NCBI GenBank assembly: GCA_021782205.1
Contig: JAJXVH010000004.1
Location: 35,226 to 99,225 of the forward strand
DNA from: a bacterium
GTDB lineage: Bacteria; Elusimicrobiota; Elusimicrobia; UBA1565; UBA9628
DNA: 64,000 nt
Direction: 5' to 3'
Made by a program: the position numbers and the translations under genes
Notes under the pieces: generated by a model
What the model was told of the DNA's origin: nothing
Databases searched by the model: none
What the model saw: the letters and a program-made list of their open reading frames with translations, nothing else
Shown here: positions 6,484 to 15,348 of the stretch, one piece after another
How positions within the stretch are numbered: the first letter of the stretch is position 1
Layout of the letters: every line of letters begins with the position of its first letter

Positions 6484-8514
6484 ATGACCACCGCCCTTCT
6501 GCTGGCCCTCGCTCTTCCCGCTTTCGCCGCCGATGCTCCCGCCCCCGCGCCCGCCGCGGCCGCGGCCGTGTCCTCCTTCGACCCGTCGGCGCTGGACCGC
6601 ACCGCGTCGCCGTGCACGGACTTCTATCAATTCGCCTGCGGCGGCTGGGTCAAGGCGCACCCGATCCCGCCCGACCAGTCGCGCTGGGGCCGCTTCAACG
6701 AGCTGGCCGAGCGCAACCGGCTGGTTCTGCGCGGGATTCTTGAGAAGGCCGCCGCCGGTCCGAAAACCGATCCCGTCGACCGCCGCCTGGGCGACTTGTG
6801 GGGGGCGTGCATGGACGCCGACGCGGTCGAGGCGAAGGGAACCGATCCGATCAAGGACGAGCTGGCCGCCGTCGACGCGCTGAAGACGTCCTCCGAACTT
6901 CCCGCGCTCCTGGCGCGCCTGCACGCGGAGGGCGTGTCCGCGGGCTTCTCCTTCGACTCCGACCAGGACTACAAGGACTCGACGAAGGTGATCGCCGAGT
7001 TCGACCAGGGCGGCCTGGGCCTGCCCGACCGCGACTACTATCTGAAGACGGACGCGAAGTCCGCGCGCCTGCGCCGCCTCTATGAATGGCACGTCGCCAA
7101 GGTCTTCGGCCTGCTCGGCGACGACCTGCCGACCGCGGCCGCGGAGGCCGAGACCGTGATGCGCGTGGAGACCGCGCTGGCGCAGGTCTCCCAGGACCGC
7201 GTGACGCGGCGCGACCCCGACAACGTCTACCACCGCGAGGCGTTGACCGAGTTCGAGTCCCTGGCGCCGGGTTTCGACTGGGGTGCCTACGTCGCCGACG
7301 CGCACGCGCCGGAATCTCCTTGGATCAACGTGGTGTCCACGGGCTTCGCGGCCGGCTTCGCGTCCTTGGCGTCGACCACGCCGATCGCCGACTGGAAGAC
7401 CTACTTGCGCTGGCACGTGGCCGCGGCCGCGTCGCCGTGGCTGTCGAAGGCGTTCGTCGACGAGGCCTTCGACTTCGGCGGGCGCACGCTCACCGGGGCC
7501 AAGGAGCTCAAGCCGCGCTGGAAGCGCTGCGAGGAGCTGGCCGATGGACTCATCGGCCACGACCTGGGCCGGCGCTACGTGGAGCTGACCTTCGGCGCCG
7601 ACGGCCGGGCGCGGACCACCCAGCTCATCGACGCGCTGGACGCCTCGCTCTCCCAGGACTTGAAGACGCGCGACTGGATGAAGGCCAAGACGCGGAAGCT
7701 GGCGCAGGAGAAGCTGGCCGCGATCGCGCGCAAGATCGGCGGGCCGGACCAGTGGCGCGACTATCAGGGCGTCGTGATCTCAAGCGCCGACCTGCTGGGC
7801 TCCGTGCGCAGCGCCCAGGCCTACGAAGTGCGCCGCCGTCTCGACAAGATCGGCAAGCCGGTGGACCGCTCGGAATGGGACATGACCCCGCCCACGGTCA
7901 ACGCGTACTACAATCCCCAGCTCAACGAGATCGTCTTCCCCGCCGGCATCCTCCAGCCGCCGTTCTTCGACCGCGCCGGCGACCAGGCCTTCAACCTGGG
8001 CGCCATCGGGGTGGTCATCGGCCACGAGATGACGCACGGCTTCGACGACCAGGGCCGCAAGTTCGACGCGAAAGGCAACCTGTCCGACTGGTGGACGCCC
8101 GAGGACGCCCGGAAGTTCGAGGAAAAATCCCAGTGCCTCGTCGATCAATACGGAAGCTACGAGGCCGTGCCCGGCGTCAAGCTCAACGGCAAGCTGACCT
8201 TGGGAGAGAACACCGCCGACAACGGCGGCGTGCGCCTGGCCACGATGGCCTTGGACGCGCTGAAGAAGGCCAAGGCCGTGGGCGGGCTGGTCGACGGATT
8301 TACGCCGGAGCAGCGGCTCTACCTGGGCTTCGCCCAGGTCTGGTGCTCCAACCAGACCGAGGAGAGCGCGCGTCTGCTCGCGCAGGTGGACCCGCACTCC
8401 GCGCCGCGCTGGCGCGTGATCGGCCCCCTGTCCAACACGCCCGAGTTCGCCAAGGCGTTCTCCTGCAAGCCCGGCGACGCGATGGTCCCGGCCAAGACCT
8501 GCCGGGTCTGGTAG
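6484..8514 (+). CDS. Secreted M13 family (neprilysin-like) zinc metallopeptidase
   Basis: 676 residues with a signal peptide (MTTALLLALALPAFA, cleavage after about residue 16). The mature N-terminus has the M13 signature TDFYQFACGGW. The catalytic motif VIGHEMTHGFDDQGR supplies HExxH, and GENTADNGG supplies the downstream zinc-ligand glutamate. The C-terminal CRVW is the family's usual CxxW end. The ATG at 6484 follows GGAG with good spacing and gives a clean signal peptide; the longer reading from 6439 does not. It probably degrades peptides in the periplasm or outside the cell. It stands alone, with a TACAAT box at about 6462-6467. Confidence 0.95.
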   Translation: MTTALLLALALPAFAADAPAPAPAAAAAVSSFDPSALDRTASPCTDFYQFACGGWVKAHPIPPDQSRWGRFNELAERNRLVLRGILEKAAAGPKTDPVDRRLGDLWGACMDADAVEAKGTDPIKDELAAVDALKTSSELPALLARLHAEGVSAGFSFDSDQDYKDSTKVIAEFDQGGLGLPDRDYYLKTDAKSARLRRLYEWHVAKVFGLLGDDLPTAAAEAETVMRVETALAQVSQDRVTRRDPDNVYHREALTEFESLAPGFDWGAYVADAHAPESPWINVVSTGFAAGFASLASTTPIADWKTYLRWHVAAAASPWLSKAFVDEAFDFGGRTLTGAKELKPRWKRCEELADGLIGHDLGRRYVELTFGADGRARTTQLIDALDASLSQDLKTRDWMKAKTRKLAQEKLAAIARKIGGPDQWRDYQGVVISSADLLGSVRSAQAYEVRRRLDKIGKPVDRSEWDMTPPTVNAYYNPQLNEIVFPAGILQPPFFDRAGDQAFNLGAIGVVIGHEMTHGFDDQGRKFDAKGNLSDWWTPEDARKFEEKSQCLVDQYGSYEAVPGVKLNGKLTLGENTADNGGVRLATMALDALKKAKAVGGLVDGFTPEQRLYLGFAQVWCSNQTEESARLLAQVDPHSAPRWRVIGPLSNTPEFAKAFSCKPGDAMVPAKTCRVW

Positions 8515-8516
8515 CG

Positions 8517-8571
8517 CCGCCGCGCGTTCGTTTTTTGTTGCGTTGAACGTGCGGCGGGCTCGGGCTATCCT
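8517..8571 (+). promoter_or_regulatory. Long hairpin followed by a promoter placed for a leaderless start
   Basis: CCGCCGCGCGTTC (8517-8529) pairs with GAACGTGCGGCGG (8545-8557) except for one G-T position, around a T-rich 15-nt loop, immediately after the M13 stop codon. The 3' arm also contains the -35 TTGAAC (8543-8548), 17 nt before TATCCT (8566-8571), which ends 6 nt before the ATG at 8578. The hairpin may protect or end the M13 transcript; it lacks a T run after the stem. Confidence 0.6.
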
Positions 8572-8577
8572 GAGGCC

Positions 8578-8991
8578 ATGAACGCTTTGGCCCGCCTGCT
8601 GGGACTGCCCGCCGCCCGGTCCGCGCCGCCGGTCGATGCGAAGCCGGCGGCCGTCGCCGTCGCGCCGCAGGCTCCGCGCGAGATGCGCGAAGAAGAAGGG
8701 CGCGTTCAGTTTCGCGGCCTGCTGTGGCGTCCGGTGGTGACGGTCGACGACACGGCGCTGCTGGTGGTGGCCGCGCGCGCGGGTCTGCCGCACTGCGCGC
8801 GTTGCGAGAAGCCCCTGTCGCTGGCGGCGGGCGGCCAGGAACGCTGGGTCTGTCCCGCCTGCGGGGAGTCGCACTCCGGCGTGGAGACGGACTTCTTCGC
8901 CGCCGAGTCGGTGGCCGCCGCCCGCGTGCGCGAGTTCCTGTCCGGGCATCCCGGCTTTCGGCCCGCGCCGGGCCTGCCCGCGGCGGCCTAA
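8578..8991 (+). CDS. Small zinc-ribbon protein of unknown function
   Basis: 137 residues, rich in Ala, Arg and Val. The only recognisable feature is one zinc ribbon: CARCEKPL and CPACGESH, about 20 residues apart near positions 75-105. No membrane segment or signal peptide. A TTGAAC/TATCCT promoter ends 6 nt before the ATG with no Shine-Dalgarno room, so the mRNA is probably leaderless. I do not recognise the family. Confidence 0.65.
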   Translation: MNALARLLGLPAARSAPPVDAKPAAVAVAPQAPREMREEEGRVQFRGLLWRPVVTVDDTALLVVAARAGLPHCARCEKPLSLAAGGQERWVCPACGESHSGVETDFFAAESVAAARVREFLSGHPGFRPAPGLPAAA

Positions 8992-9079
8992 AGCCGGCCG
9001 CGCGGCGTCATATCCCCGTGACTTCGGCGTCGCGCGCGCGCCATGGCCCGCCCCGCGCCATCGCGGCTATACTGACGCC

Positions 9080-9883
9080 GTGGCCCATCGCGAGCACGAC
9101 TGCGACGACGGCGAGCCCCGGCGCTGGCGCGCGATCTGGATTTCGGACATTCATCTGGGCACGCGCGACTGCAAGACCGCGTTCCTGTTGGAATTCCTGA
9201 AAGAGAACGAGTCCGACGTCCTGTACCTCGTCGGCGACGTGATCGACGGCTGGCGCCTGAAGACCTCCTGGCACTACTGGGACCAAAGCCACAACGACGT
9301 GGTGCAGAAAATCCTGCGCAAGGCGCGCAAAGGCGCGCGCGTGATCCTGGTGCCGGGCAACCATGACGAGGCGTTCCGGGATTTCGGCGGCATGCATTTC
9401 GGCGGCGTCGAGGTCGCGCTGGAAGCCGTGCACGCGACCGCCGACGGGCGGCGCTTTCTTGTGGTGCACGGCGACCAATTCGACGGGATCGTGCGCCACG
9501 CCAAGGCCCTCGCCGTGCTGGGGACCTGGGCTTACGACCTGGCCCTGCGCGTCAATCATTGGTTCAACGCCGCGCGGAGGCTGTTCGGCCTGCCGTATTG
9601 GTCGTTGTCGGCCTACCTGAAGCACAAGGTCAAGAACGCGGTGGCGTTCATCGCGAAGTTCGAGGAGGAGATGATCGCGGAGACGCGTCGTCGCGGCCTG
9701 GACGGCGTGATCTGCGGCCACATCCATCACGCGGAAATCCGCGACGCGGGCGGGGTGCTCTACTGCAACGACGGCGACTGGGTGGAAAGCTGCACGGCTT
9801 TGGTGGAGGATTTCGACGGGTCGCTGAAGCTTCTGCGCTGGGCCGAGGAGCGCCGACGGCCGCGCGCGGCGGCCGCCGCGTGA
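9080..9883 (+). CDS. LpxH-like metallophosphoesterase (UDP-2,3-diacylglucosamine diphosphatase family)
   Basis: 267 residues with all calcineurin-type metal motifs: ISDIHLG, GDVIDGW, PGNHDE, VHGDQFD and GHIHH. This pattern and length fit the COG2908 group related to LpxH, which hydrolyses UDP-diacylglucosamine to lipid X in lipid A synthesis. The GTG at 9080 is preceded 6 nt upstream by TATACT and no ribosome site, suggesting a leaderless mRNA. Its TGA overlaps the GTG of the glycosyltransferase gene (GTGA), so the two are co-translated and a lipid or envelope role is likely. The exact substrate is not proven. Confidence 0.8.
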   Translation: MAHREHDCDDGEPRRWRAIWISDIHLGTRDCKTAFLLEFLKENESDVLYLVGDVIDGWRLKTSWHYWDQSHNDVVQKILRKARKGARVILVPGNHDEAFRDFGGMHFGGVEVALEAVHATADGRRFLVVHGDQFDGIVRHAKALAVLGTWAYDLALRVNHWFNAARRLFGLPYWSLSAYLKHKVKNAVAFIAKFEEEMIAETRRRGLDGVICGHIHHAEIRDAGGVLYCNDGDWVESCTALVEDFDGSLKLLRWAEERRRPRAAAAA

Positions 9884-11121
9884 GCGTCGCGGCGCGGCCG
9901 CGCCCGAGAATACTGATCCTGCACGCCTCCGTCGGCGCGGGCCACACGCGCGCGGCGCGGGCTGTGGCGGACGCGCTGGCGTCGCGCGCGCCCCAGGCGC
10001 AAGTCCAAGTCGTCGACGCGCTGGAATTGGCGCGCCCGCTATTCCGGCGCGTGTACGGCGAGGGCTACTTGGGCCTGGTCGAGCACGCCCCGGCGCTGTT
10101 CGGCTTGCTTTACGAACGGACCGACCGGCCTTGCGGCCGCGCCGCGTTGGGCGACCGCCTGCGCCGGGCCGTGCAGAATTGGGGCGCGCCGCGCCTCGTC
10201 GAATTTTTAGAGAAGGGTCGTTGGGACGCGGTGGTGCACACGCATTTTCTGGCGCCGGAGCTGTGCGCCGCGTCGGCGCGCGCGGGGCGCTTGAGCGCTC
10301 CCCAACTCACCGTCGTCACCGACTACGACGCGCACCGGATCTGGGCGGGCAATTCGCGCGCGCGCTACTGCGTGGCCGGCGCCGCGGCGGCCGCGTCCCT
10401 GCGCGCGCATGGCGTCGCCGCGGATGCCATCGCGGTGACGGGCATACCGGTGGACCCCGCCTTCGCGCGGCCGTCGGATCAGGAGACGGCGCGGCGGGAG
10501 TTCGGCCTGTCCGGCGCGCGTCCCGTCGTGGTGTTGTCGGCGGGCGGCCACGGCGTGGGTCCGTTGGAGGAGTTCTACCGCGCCCTGCTGGCGTGCTCGA
10601 CGCCGTCGCGGATCGTGGCCGTCTGCGGCCGCAACGAGGACGCGCGCCGCCGCCTGACGGCGATCGCCCCGCCGCCGCGTCATCGCGCGCTCGTGCTGGG
10701 CTACACCGACCAGATGCGGACCTTGATGGCCGCCGCCGACCTGCTGGTCACCAAGCCCGGCGGCCTCACCGTCTCGGAGGCGCTGGCCGTCGGCCTGCCC
10801 ATGGCGCTGATCCGCCCCATCCCGGGCCAGGAAGAACGCAACGCCGATTTTCTTCTGAAGGGCGGCGCGGCCGTCCGCGCGGGTTCTCCGGCCGCGCTGA
10901 CCGGCGTGGTGGACGGAACGCTCTCCTGCGCGGACCGTCTCGCCGAACTGGGCCGGCGCGCGCTCAGCCTCGGTCGCCCGCGCGCCTCCTTCGACGTCGC
11001 GGAGCGGGTTTTGAGATTGGCCGTAAACGACGGCGAACGGCCGCGAGCGTTGACAAGTCGGGACAGGGGGGCTATAGTTAGCGCTGGAGGAACACCCCAT
11101 GGCCCTGATCGACCGCGTTAA
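9880..11121 (+). CDS. MGDG synthase / UgtP-like lipid glycosyltransferase
   Basis: 413 residues. The N-terminal domain starts with ILILHASVGAGHTRAARAV, the glycine-rich motif of monogalactosyldiacylglycerol synthases and processive diacylglycerol glucosyltransferases. TDYDAHRIW near residue 145 and the C-terminal nucleotide-sugar site TKPGGLTVSEALAVGLP complete the GT28/MurG-like signature. It would act at the inner face of the membrane, moving a sugar from a UDP donor to a diacylglycerol-type lipid. The GTG start overlaps the stop of the LpxH-like gene, and its last 23 nt overlap the SPFH gene, whose promoter lies inside this gene. Confidence 0.85.
   Translation: MSVAARPRPRILILHASVGAGHTRAARAVADALASRAPQAQVQVVDALELARPLFRRVYGEGYLGLVEHAPALFGLLYERTDRPCGRAALGDRLRRAVQNWGAPRLVEFLEKGRWDAVVHTHFLAPELCAASARAGRLSAPQLTVVTDYDAHRIWAGNSRARYCVAGAAAAASLRAHGVAADAIAVTGIPVDPAFARPSDQETARREFGLSGARPVVVLSAGGHGVGPLEEFYRALLACSTPSRIVAVCGRNEDARRRLTAIAPPPRHRALVLGYTDQMRTLMAAADLLVTKPGGLTVSEALAVGLPMALIRPIPGQEERNADFLLKGGAAVRAGSPAALTGVVDGTLSCADRLAELGRRALSLGRPRASFDVAERVLRLAVNDGERPRALTSRDRGAIVSAGGTPHGPDRPR
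11050..11078 (+). promoter_or_regulatory. Consensus promoter of the SPFH gene, inside the glycosyltransferase gene
   Basis: TTGACA (11050-11055), a 17-nt spacer and TATAGT (11073-11078) form the closest match to the sigma-70 consensus in the window. It lies in the last codons of the glycosyltransferase gene and would drive the SPFH and methyltransferase genes, with a GGAGG site at 11086-11090. Confidence 0.75.
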
Positions 11122-12079
11122 ATACGACGGACCCGCCGACGTGCTGGTCTGGCGCTTCCCGCAGGACAACCTGAGCTGGGGCACGCAGGTCATTGTCAAT
11201 CAGGCTCAAGAGGCGATCTTCTTCAAGGGCGGCCAGGCGCTCGACACCTTGGGACCCGGCACGCACCTGCTGCGCACGGCCAACGTCCCGTTCCTGCGTC
11301 GGCTGATCGCGGCACCCTTCGGCGGCGAGACGCCGTTCACCGCCGAGATCTACTACGTCAACAAGGCCGTGGACATGGACGTGAAGTGGGGCACGAACAA
11401 CCCCATCCCGGTCATGGACCCGAAGTTCAACGTGTTCCTGCCCGTGCGCGCGTTCGGCCAGTTCGCCATCCAGGTGGCGGACTCGCGCGCCTTCGTGACG
11501 CAATTGTCGGCCACCAGCCCGCAGTTCACCGTCGATCAGCTCTCGAACTATTTCCGCGGCGTCCTGCTGACGAAGGCCAAGGACTACATCGCCGAGACGA
11601 TCATAAAGGAAAAAATCAACGTCCTGGAGATCGCCGCGCATCTGGAGGCCATGTCCGGGGCTCTGCAGACCAAGCTGACCGACGACTTCGCCAAGTTCGG
11701 CGTCAAGCTGGTCAACTTCTACCTGAACTCCGTCGACGTGCCGGAAGACGACGACACCGTGGTGCGCCTTAAAAAAGCGCTGGCCGACCGCGCGGAGCTG
11801 GACATCCTGGGCGACAAATACCAGCAGAAGCGCACGCTCGACGTCATGGAGAAGGCCGCGGGCAACTCCGGCGGCGGAGCGGGCGCCGGCATGGGCGCGG
11901 GGCTGGGCCTGGGCGCGGGGCTGGGCATGGGCCAGATGATGGCGGGCGCGATGGGCGGGGCGATGCCGGGCGCTGCCGGCGCCGCGGCCGCCGCGGGGGC
12001 GAAGTTCTGCGCGTCGTGCGGCAAGCCTTTGGCGCCCGGCGGCAAGTTCTGCGCCGAGTGCGGCGCGAAAGTTGGCTGA
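11099..12079 (+). CDS. SPFH-domain protein with C-terminal zinc ribbon
   Basis: 326 residues. Residues about 25-230 are an SPFH/stomatin-like domain of the type annotated as virion core or YdjI-like protein, followed by a low-complexity Gly/Met/Ala stretch (about 255-300) and a double-CxxC zinc ribbon (FCASCGKPL and FCAECGAK). No membrane segment is visible, so it probably associates with membranes peripherally. SPFH proteins scaffold membrane or stress complexes; the precise role is unknown. Own strong promoter and GGAGG site. The methyltransferase gene starts within its last codons. Confidence 0.85.
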   Translation: MALIDRVKYDGPADVLVWRFPQDNLSWGTQVIVNQAQEAIFFKGGQALDTLGPGTHLLRTANVPFLRRLIAAPFGGETPFTAEIYYVNKAVDMDVKWGTNNPIPVMDPKFNVFLPVRAFGQFAIQVADSRAFVTQLSATSPQFTVDQLSNYFRGVLLTKAKDYIAETIIKEKINVLEIAAHLEAMSGALQTKLTDDFAKFGVKLVNFYLNSVDVPEDDDTVVRLKKALADRAELDILGDKYQQKRTLDVMEKAAGNSGGGAGAGMGAGLGLGAGLGMGQMMAGAMGGAMPGAAGAAAAAGAKFCASCGKPLAPGGKFCAECGAKVG

Positions 12080-13025
12080 CGTCTGCCCGGCGTGCCGGCG
12101 CGGCGCGCCGGTGTTCGCCTGCCGCGCGCTGCTGTACGCGGGCCGGGAGCGCGACGCGGCCGAATGCGGCGCCTGCGGGGCGGCCTTCTATTGGCCGGTG
12201 CCGCCGCTGGAGGAGATCGCGCGTTGCTATCCGCCCGCCTACTACGGCGGCTTCTTCAAGCAATACTGGAAGGACTACTACAAAGGCCGCGCGCTGGCCG
12301 ACCGCCTGACGCGCTGGCGCGAGAGCGGGGATTTCCTGGACGTCGGCTGCGCGCTGGGCACCATGCTGGCGGGCCTGCGCGATCACTCGCGCTGGACTGC
12401 GCGCGGCATGGAATTTTCCGCGGACGCGGCGGCGCTGGGGCGGGAGCTCAACGGCGCGGAGATCGTCAGCGCGCCGTTGTCGGCCGCGCCCTTTGCCGAC
12501 GCCGCGTTCGACTACGTCCATATCAACAACGTGCTCGAGCACGAATTCGACCCGCGCGCGGCGCTCACGGCGTCGGCGCGCCTGCTGCGTCCCGGCGGCC
12601 GCCTGGAGCTGATCGTGCCCAACGGGCCCGTCGATTTTCTGCCCAACAAGACGCTGTTCCGGCGCTGGGGGCGCGCCGTGCCCACGCGACACGGCGGCCA
12701 TCTGTTCTTCTTCTCGCGCCGTTCGCTGGAGACGATGCTGGAAGACGCCGGCTTTCGCGTGCTGTCGATCCGGTCCTTCCACCTGAAGCTCGGCGCCAAG
12801 GCGCGCGGCCTTCTGCCGCGCGCGTATAAGAATTTCAAGAAGCCCTTGCCGCCCGTCGACGCGGCGGTCAAGCCTCCGGCGTTCACGCTGGAGCAGGGGC
12901 GCGCCCTCATTCCGCCCGCGCCGAGCTGGCCGCTGTACCGGCTGTCGAACGCGTGGCGGCGTCTGTGGCGATTCTCCGGCAGCGACTTCGGCTACGACTT
13001 CGAGGTCATGGCCGAGCGCCGTTGA
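12072..13025 (+). CDS. Class I SAM-dependent methyltransferase with N-terminal zinc-binding motif
   Basis: 317 residues. The N-terminus has CPACRR and CGACGAAF, resembling the zinc-binding front of sugar C-methyltransferase-like proteins. Then comes a Rossmann methyltransferase core: motif I FLDVGCALGTML (about residue 92), VHINNVLEHEFDP as the post-I/II region and LLRPGGRLELIVPN as motif III. A TTG start at 12072 overlaps the SPFH stop by 8 nt, so the two are translationally coupled. The substrate is unknown; a cell-surface glycan or lipid is plausible from context. Confidence 0.8.
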   Translation: MADVCPACRRGAPVFACRALLYAGRERDAAECGACGAAFYWPVPPLEEIARCYPPAYYGGFFKQYWKDYYKGRALADRLTRWRESGDFLDVGCALGTMLAGLRDHSRWTARGMEFSADAAALGRELNGAEIVSAPLSAAPFADAAFDYVHINNVLEHEFDPRAALTASARLLRPGGRLELIVPNGPVDFLPNKTLFRRWGRAVPTRHGGHLFFFSRRSLETMLEDAGFRVLSIRSFHLKLGAKARGLLPRAYKNFKKPLPPVDAAVKPPAFTLEQGRALIPPAPSWPLYRLSNAWRRLWRFSGSDFGYDFEVMAERR

Positions 13026-13031
13026 CGCGGT

Positions 13032-13769
13032 TTATTTCCGGGGCTTGTCGAGCAGTCCGCCCAGGGCCGACATGATCGTGCTGCGGGCCTGATCCAGGAC
13101 CTTGCCGCCGGCATTTTGCGCCGCGCCGCGCGCGGACGCCTCCACGGCGCGCAGGGCTTGGGCCGCGACCTCGGCCGGCGAGCGGCGCGGGCCGCCCAGG
13201 TTCGTCAGATGGACGTCCGGCAGCGCGACGCTGAGCTTCCGCCCTCCGAGCGCGGCCGCGGCCAGACCCACCTTGCCGCCGGTCACGGAGAAATCTTCGA
13301 TGAGAAGCGACTTGCTCGGCTTGGCCGGCGCGGCCGAGGGCTTGGCTTCGGCGGACGCGCCGCCGGCCTCGGCGGCGGCATGCTCGGCATTGTCGCGCAG
13401 GCGCGTCAGGTTCGAGCCGTCGGGGCCGATCTCCCAGGTCAGCTCCGGCGCCGCGACCGCGACGCGCTCGACGACGATGGTGTCGGTGAGCAGCGAGGAG
13501 AGCCTGACGGCGATGTCGACGGACCCCACGCGCACGGCGCTGGCGCTCTTGAAGCCCTCGGGGTTGCCGATCACCAGTCCTTCCAAGGTCCCGCGCCCCG
13601 ACAGCGGCGAGAGCGTGACGCGCGCCAGCGTGACCGGCGCGCCCAGCACGCGCGGCCCCGCGGCCTCCACGGCGGCCGTGATGATGCGCCCCAGATTGAC
13701 GGACACGACGACGGCCGCGACCGCCAGCAAGACCACTCCCGCCGCCGCCGCCCAGATCAGCTTCTTCAT
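13032..13769 (-). CDS. AsmA-like membrane-anchored protein
   Basis: 245 residues: one N-terminal membrane segment (about 4-27) followed by a region resembling the start of AsmA/DUF748 proteins (VTLARVTLSPLSGRGTL and GLVIGNPEGF), ending in an Ala/Gly-rich tail. AsmA-family proteins act in the periplasm in outer-membrane lipid transport or assembly; this one is far shorter than classical AsmA. The ATG follows AGAGGAGGA. Upstream on the minus strand a TACAGT box is visible. It is divergent from glgC and converges with the methyltransferase gene. Confidence 0.65.
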   Translation of the reverse strand: MKKLIWAAAAGVVLLAVAAVVVSVNLGRIITAAVEAAGPRVLGAPVTLARVTLSPLSGRGTLEGLVIGNPEGFKSASAVRVGSVDIAVRLSSLLTDTIVVERVAVAAPELTWEIGPDGSNLTRLRDNAEHAAAEAGGASAEAKPSAAPAKPSKSLLIEDFSVTGGKVGLAAAALGGRKLSVALPDVHLTNLGGPRRSPAEVAAQALRAVEASARGAAQNAGGKVLDQARSTIMSALGGLLDKPRK

Positions 13770-13850
13770 CGCGAGGTCCTCCTCTGAAAACGCCCTAGCG
13801 CTACTGTATCAAAACGCGATCAAATGCGCCGCGCGGACGCGCCCGCGCTC

Positions 13851-13879
13851 TTGCCTTCGCGCCGCCGGGGAGCTACAGT
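13851..13879 (+). promoter_or_regulatory. glgC promoter giving a leaderless transcript
   Basis: TTGCCT (13851-13856), a 17-nt spacer and TACAGT (13874-13879) end 6 nt before the GTG start at 13886. Transcription would therefore begin at or next to the start codon. No ribosome site can fit. Confidence 0.7.
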
Positions 13880-13885
13880 AGACGT

Positions 13886-15127
13886 GTGAAGATCGAGGGC
13901 GCCCGCGCCGAACGCCGCAAGCGCGTATTGGCGTTCGTGCTGGCGGGCGGCAAGGGCCAGCGGCTTGAGCCTCTGACCACGTACACGCCCAAGCCCGCGG
14001 TCACCTTCGGCGGCATCTACCGCATCATCGACTTCACGCTCAGCAACTGCCTGAACTCCGACATCCACAACATCTACGCGCTGGTGCAGTATAAATCCGC
14101 GGACCTGATCCGGCACCTGCGCGACGGCTGGCAGAATTACTTCTCCACCGGCCGCGGCGAATATCTGGAGGTGATCCCGCCCCAGTACGCGGCCACCGAC
14201 CAATCCTACGCCGGCACCGCGGACGCGATCTATCAGAATCTCTATCTGCTGGAGCAGGAGAATCCGGACCACGTCGCGATCCTGGCCGGCGACCACATCT
14301 ACAAGATGGACTACCGCAAGATGATCGCCTGCCACCGCGACCACGACGCGGACCTGACGGTCGGTTCGGTCGAGGTGCCGCTCAAGGACGGAACCGAGTT
14401 CGGCATCATCCAGTCCGACGCGACGGGCCGGGTGCTGGGTTTCCAGGAGAAACCCAAGGACCCGCCTCCGATCCCGGGCAACCCGGCGTGTTGCTACGCC
14501 TCCATGGGCATCTATGTCTTCAAGCCCGCGGCGCTGTCCGAGGCGCTGAGGACCGACGCGGCCGACGCGTCCAGCAGCCACGACTTCGGCAAGGACATCA
14601 TCGCGCGCATGGTCGCCACGCGGCGCGTGTTCACCTACAGCTTCGTCGACGAGAACGGAAAAACCGCCAAGTATTGGCGCGACGCCGGCACGCTCGACGC
14701 CTACTACTCCGCGAACATGGACCTGATCGGCGTCGACCCGATCTTGAACCTCTACGACGAGGACTGGCCCATCCGCGCGGCCGCGGTGCAGGCCCCGCCG
14801 CCGAAGACCGTGTTCCGCGCCGAGGGCCGGACCGGCAGCGCGGTCGACTCCATGCTGTCTCCGGGCTGCATCGTCAGCGGCGGCACGGTCATCCATTCCA
14901 TCCTGTCGCCGCACGCCTGCGTGCACAGCTGGGCGCACGTGGAGGACTCGATCCTCTTCGAGCGCGTGGACGTGGGCCGCCGGGCGCGCGTGCGCCGCGC
15001 CATCATCGCCGAGGGCGTGAAGATCCCGCCCGACGCCGTGATCGGCTACGACGAGGTCCAGGACCGCGCGCGCTTCCTGATCACCGAAGGCGGCGTCGTC
15101 GTCGTGTCCAAGGACGCGCGCATCTAG
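13886..15127 (+). CDS. glgC: Glucose-1-phosphate adenylyltransferase
   Basis: 413 residues, the usual length. Makes ADP-glucose from glucose-1-phosphate and ATP, the committed step of bacterial glycogen synthesis. The N-terminus shows VLAGGKGQRLEPLT, followed by a KPAV(T)FGG motif and SNC, then GDHIYKMDY and the glucose-phosphate-binding EKP motif (FQEKPKDP). The C-terminal part has the left-handed beta-helix repeats of the family. No other glycogen gene is adjacent. The GTG at 13886 is supported by the promoter 6 nt upstream. Confidence 0.95.
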   Translation: MKIEGARAERRKRVLAFVLAGGKGQRLEPLTTYTPKPAVTFGGIYRIIDFTLSNCLNSDIHNIYALVQYKSADLIRHLRDGWQNYFSTGRGEYLEVIPPQYAATDQSYAGTADAIYQNLYLLEQENPDHVAILAGDHIYKMDYRKMIACHRDHDADLTVGSVEVPLKDGTEFGIIQSDATGRVLGFQEKPKDPPPIPGNPACCYASMGIYVFKPAALSEALRTDAADASSSHDFGKDIIARMVATRRVFTYSFVDENGKTAKYWRDAGTLDAYYSANMDLIGVDPILNLYDEDWPIRAAAVQAPPPKTVFRAEGRTGSAVDSMLSPGCIVSGGTVIHSILSPHACVHSWAHVEDSILFERVDVGRRARVRRAIIAEGVKIPPDAVIGYDEVQDRARFLITEGGVVVVSKDARI

Positions 15128-15348
15128 CGCGCGCTCGCGCGATTTTAGGTCTCGTTGAAAAACAACTGATTCATCTTGTCTTGCGTCCTTTCGGATGAAT
15201 CGTGTGGTTCCAGTCGCCATGGAGTCGTTCGCGCACGATATTCAGACCGGACATCCGCGCGTCCGGGATAACGACCGGGCCGACACCCTGGATGCTCCAG
15301 CCGCCTTGGCCGCCCCGCCGGGATGTGTCAGTTGTTGTTTAACAGTTC
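15128..15348. other. Intergenic spacer with a weak hairpin
   Basis: Between the convergent glgC and hybrid kinase genes. Right after the glgC stop, CGCGC-GCTC-GCGCG (15128-15141) is followed by ATTTT and could be a weak terminator. A second inverted repeat, GATTCATC/GATGAATC, lies about 15168-15205, and CCGGAC/GTCCGG near 15249-15268. I see no coding potential or RNA gene here. Confidence 0.35.

Noticed and set aside
15128..15348. Possible third copy of the palindromic element, from a CCGCCGGGATGTG-like patch
   Set aside because: It has no ATTGA hairpin, no TTGGCCTCG core in register and no long outer stem.
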